A stretch of 22,366 nucleotides of DNA from the NCBI GenBank assembly GCA_948629335.1, contig CAPHZB010000020.1, forward strand, positions 1 to 22,366. The letters run 5' to 3'. Shown here in pieces: positions 22,251-22,366 of this stretch. The position numbers and the translations under genes are program-made. How positions within the stretch are numbered: position 1 is the first letter of the stretch; the number at the start of each line of letters is the position of its first letter. This DNA is from an uncultured Bacilli bacterium (GTDB lineage Bacteria > Bacillota_I > Bacilli_A > RF39 > UBA660). The notes beneath the pieces are model-generated. The model ran no database searches and was not told the DNA's origin. It saw only the letters and a list, made by a program, of their open reading frames with translations.

Positions 22251-22366
22251 GCTCTTGAGGAAAAGGGAGCAGATATCAAGCAAGAAAAATGTCGAAAACA
22301 TTTAAATGCTGAAAATGATCTTTGAAAACTGAGCAAAAAGAAGTCAATTCATAGAAGTAAGTCAAG
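22251..22366 (+). other. Probable 16S rRNA operon leader (partial)
   Basis: The run from the promoter to the window edge has no open frame. It contains ATCTTTGAAAACTGAGCAAA (22319-22338), very like the 'atctttgaaaactgaacaa' element that precedes 16S rRNA genes in Bacillota. A small stem is possible from GCTCTT (22251-22256) and GGGAGC (22266-22271). The 16S gene itself should begin shortly beyond the window. Confidence 0.7.

Noticed and set aside
1..22366. TGA read as Trp (Mycoplasma-type code)
   Set aside because: Trp codons are TGG, and the genes are full length under the standard code with no internal TGA.
1..22366. CRISPR array or tRNA genes
   Set aside because: No regularly spaced direct repeats and no cloverleaf with a plausible T-loop sequence were found on either strand.

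Overview
The window is low-GC DNA, dense with genes. It has strong Shine-Dalgarno sites (GGAGG or GGTGAT types), A/T-rich hairpin terminators and many extended -10 promoters of the form TGnTATAAT. cdaA-cdaR, DUF378, a DUF402 (Ntdp-type) protein, a carboxyl-terminal processing protease and Gram-positive-type secretion genes all point to a Bacillota chromosome. An uncultured Bacilli or Mollicutes-related gut lineage is my inference, not something the sequence proves. All 21 stop codons I could read are TAA (13) or TAG (8); none is TGA.

Layout. (1) 1-175 is the tail of an Rpn/PD-(D/E)XK 'transposase'-type gene, followed by about 370 bp with no gene that ends in a promoter. (2) 544-4431 holds four separately transcribed genes for small or secreted membrane proteins. 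Three of them share a two-helix VirB2/TrbC pilin-like module: one bare, one with a Cys-rich tail and one with a large secreted N-terminal part. The fourth is a membrane-anchored extracellular protein. Two of these genes are preceded by nearly identical 36-bp cassettes that combine a terminator hairpin with a promoter. (3) 4623-15445 is one apparent eight-gene operon coding for a Gram-positive type IV secretion system (T4SS): a VirB6/TrbL-like channel protein, PrgI/VirB3, a TraC-like protein, the VirB4 ATPase, a membrane-anchored NlpC/P60 hydrolase, a secreted glucosaminidase plus M23 hydrolase, an LppM-like lipoprotein and a VirD4 coupling ATPase. It ends in a terminator. (4) 15513-18321 holds a small rhodanese, the c-di-AMP synthase pair cdaA-cdaR, and a convergent DUF378 gene. 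(5) 18424-22125 holds four single-gene units: a LolA-like/DUF4367 lipoprotein, a thioredoxin-fold-like membrane protein, an S41 protease and a DUF402 protein. (6) 22216-22366 is a strong promoter and leader typical of the start of an rRNA operon.

Taken together, the T4SS has its energy modules (VirB4, VirD4), inner-membrane modules (VirB3, VirB6), wall-opening enzymes and candidate pilins. No relaxase, integrase or origin of transfer is visible, and it sits directly beside housekeeping genes and an rRNA operon. The most interesting reading is a resident, possibly non-conjugative T4SS of a Gram-positive chromosome with diversified VirB2-like surface subunits. A relaxase encoded outside the window cannot be excluded.
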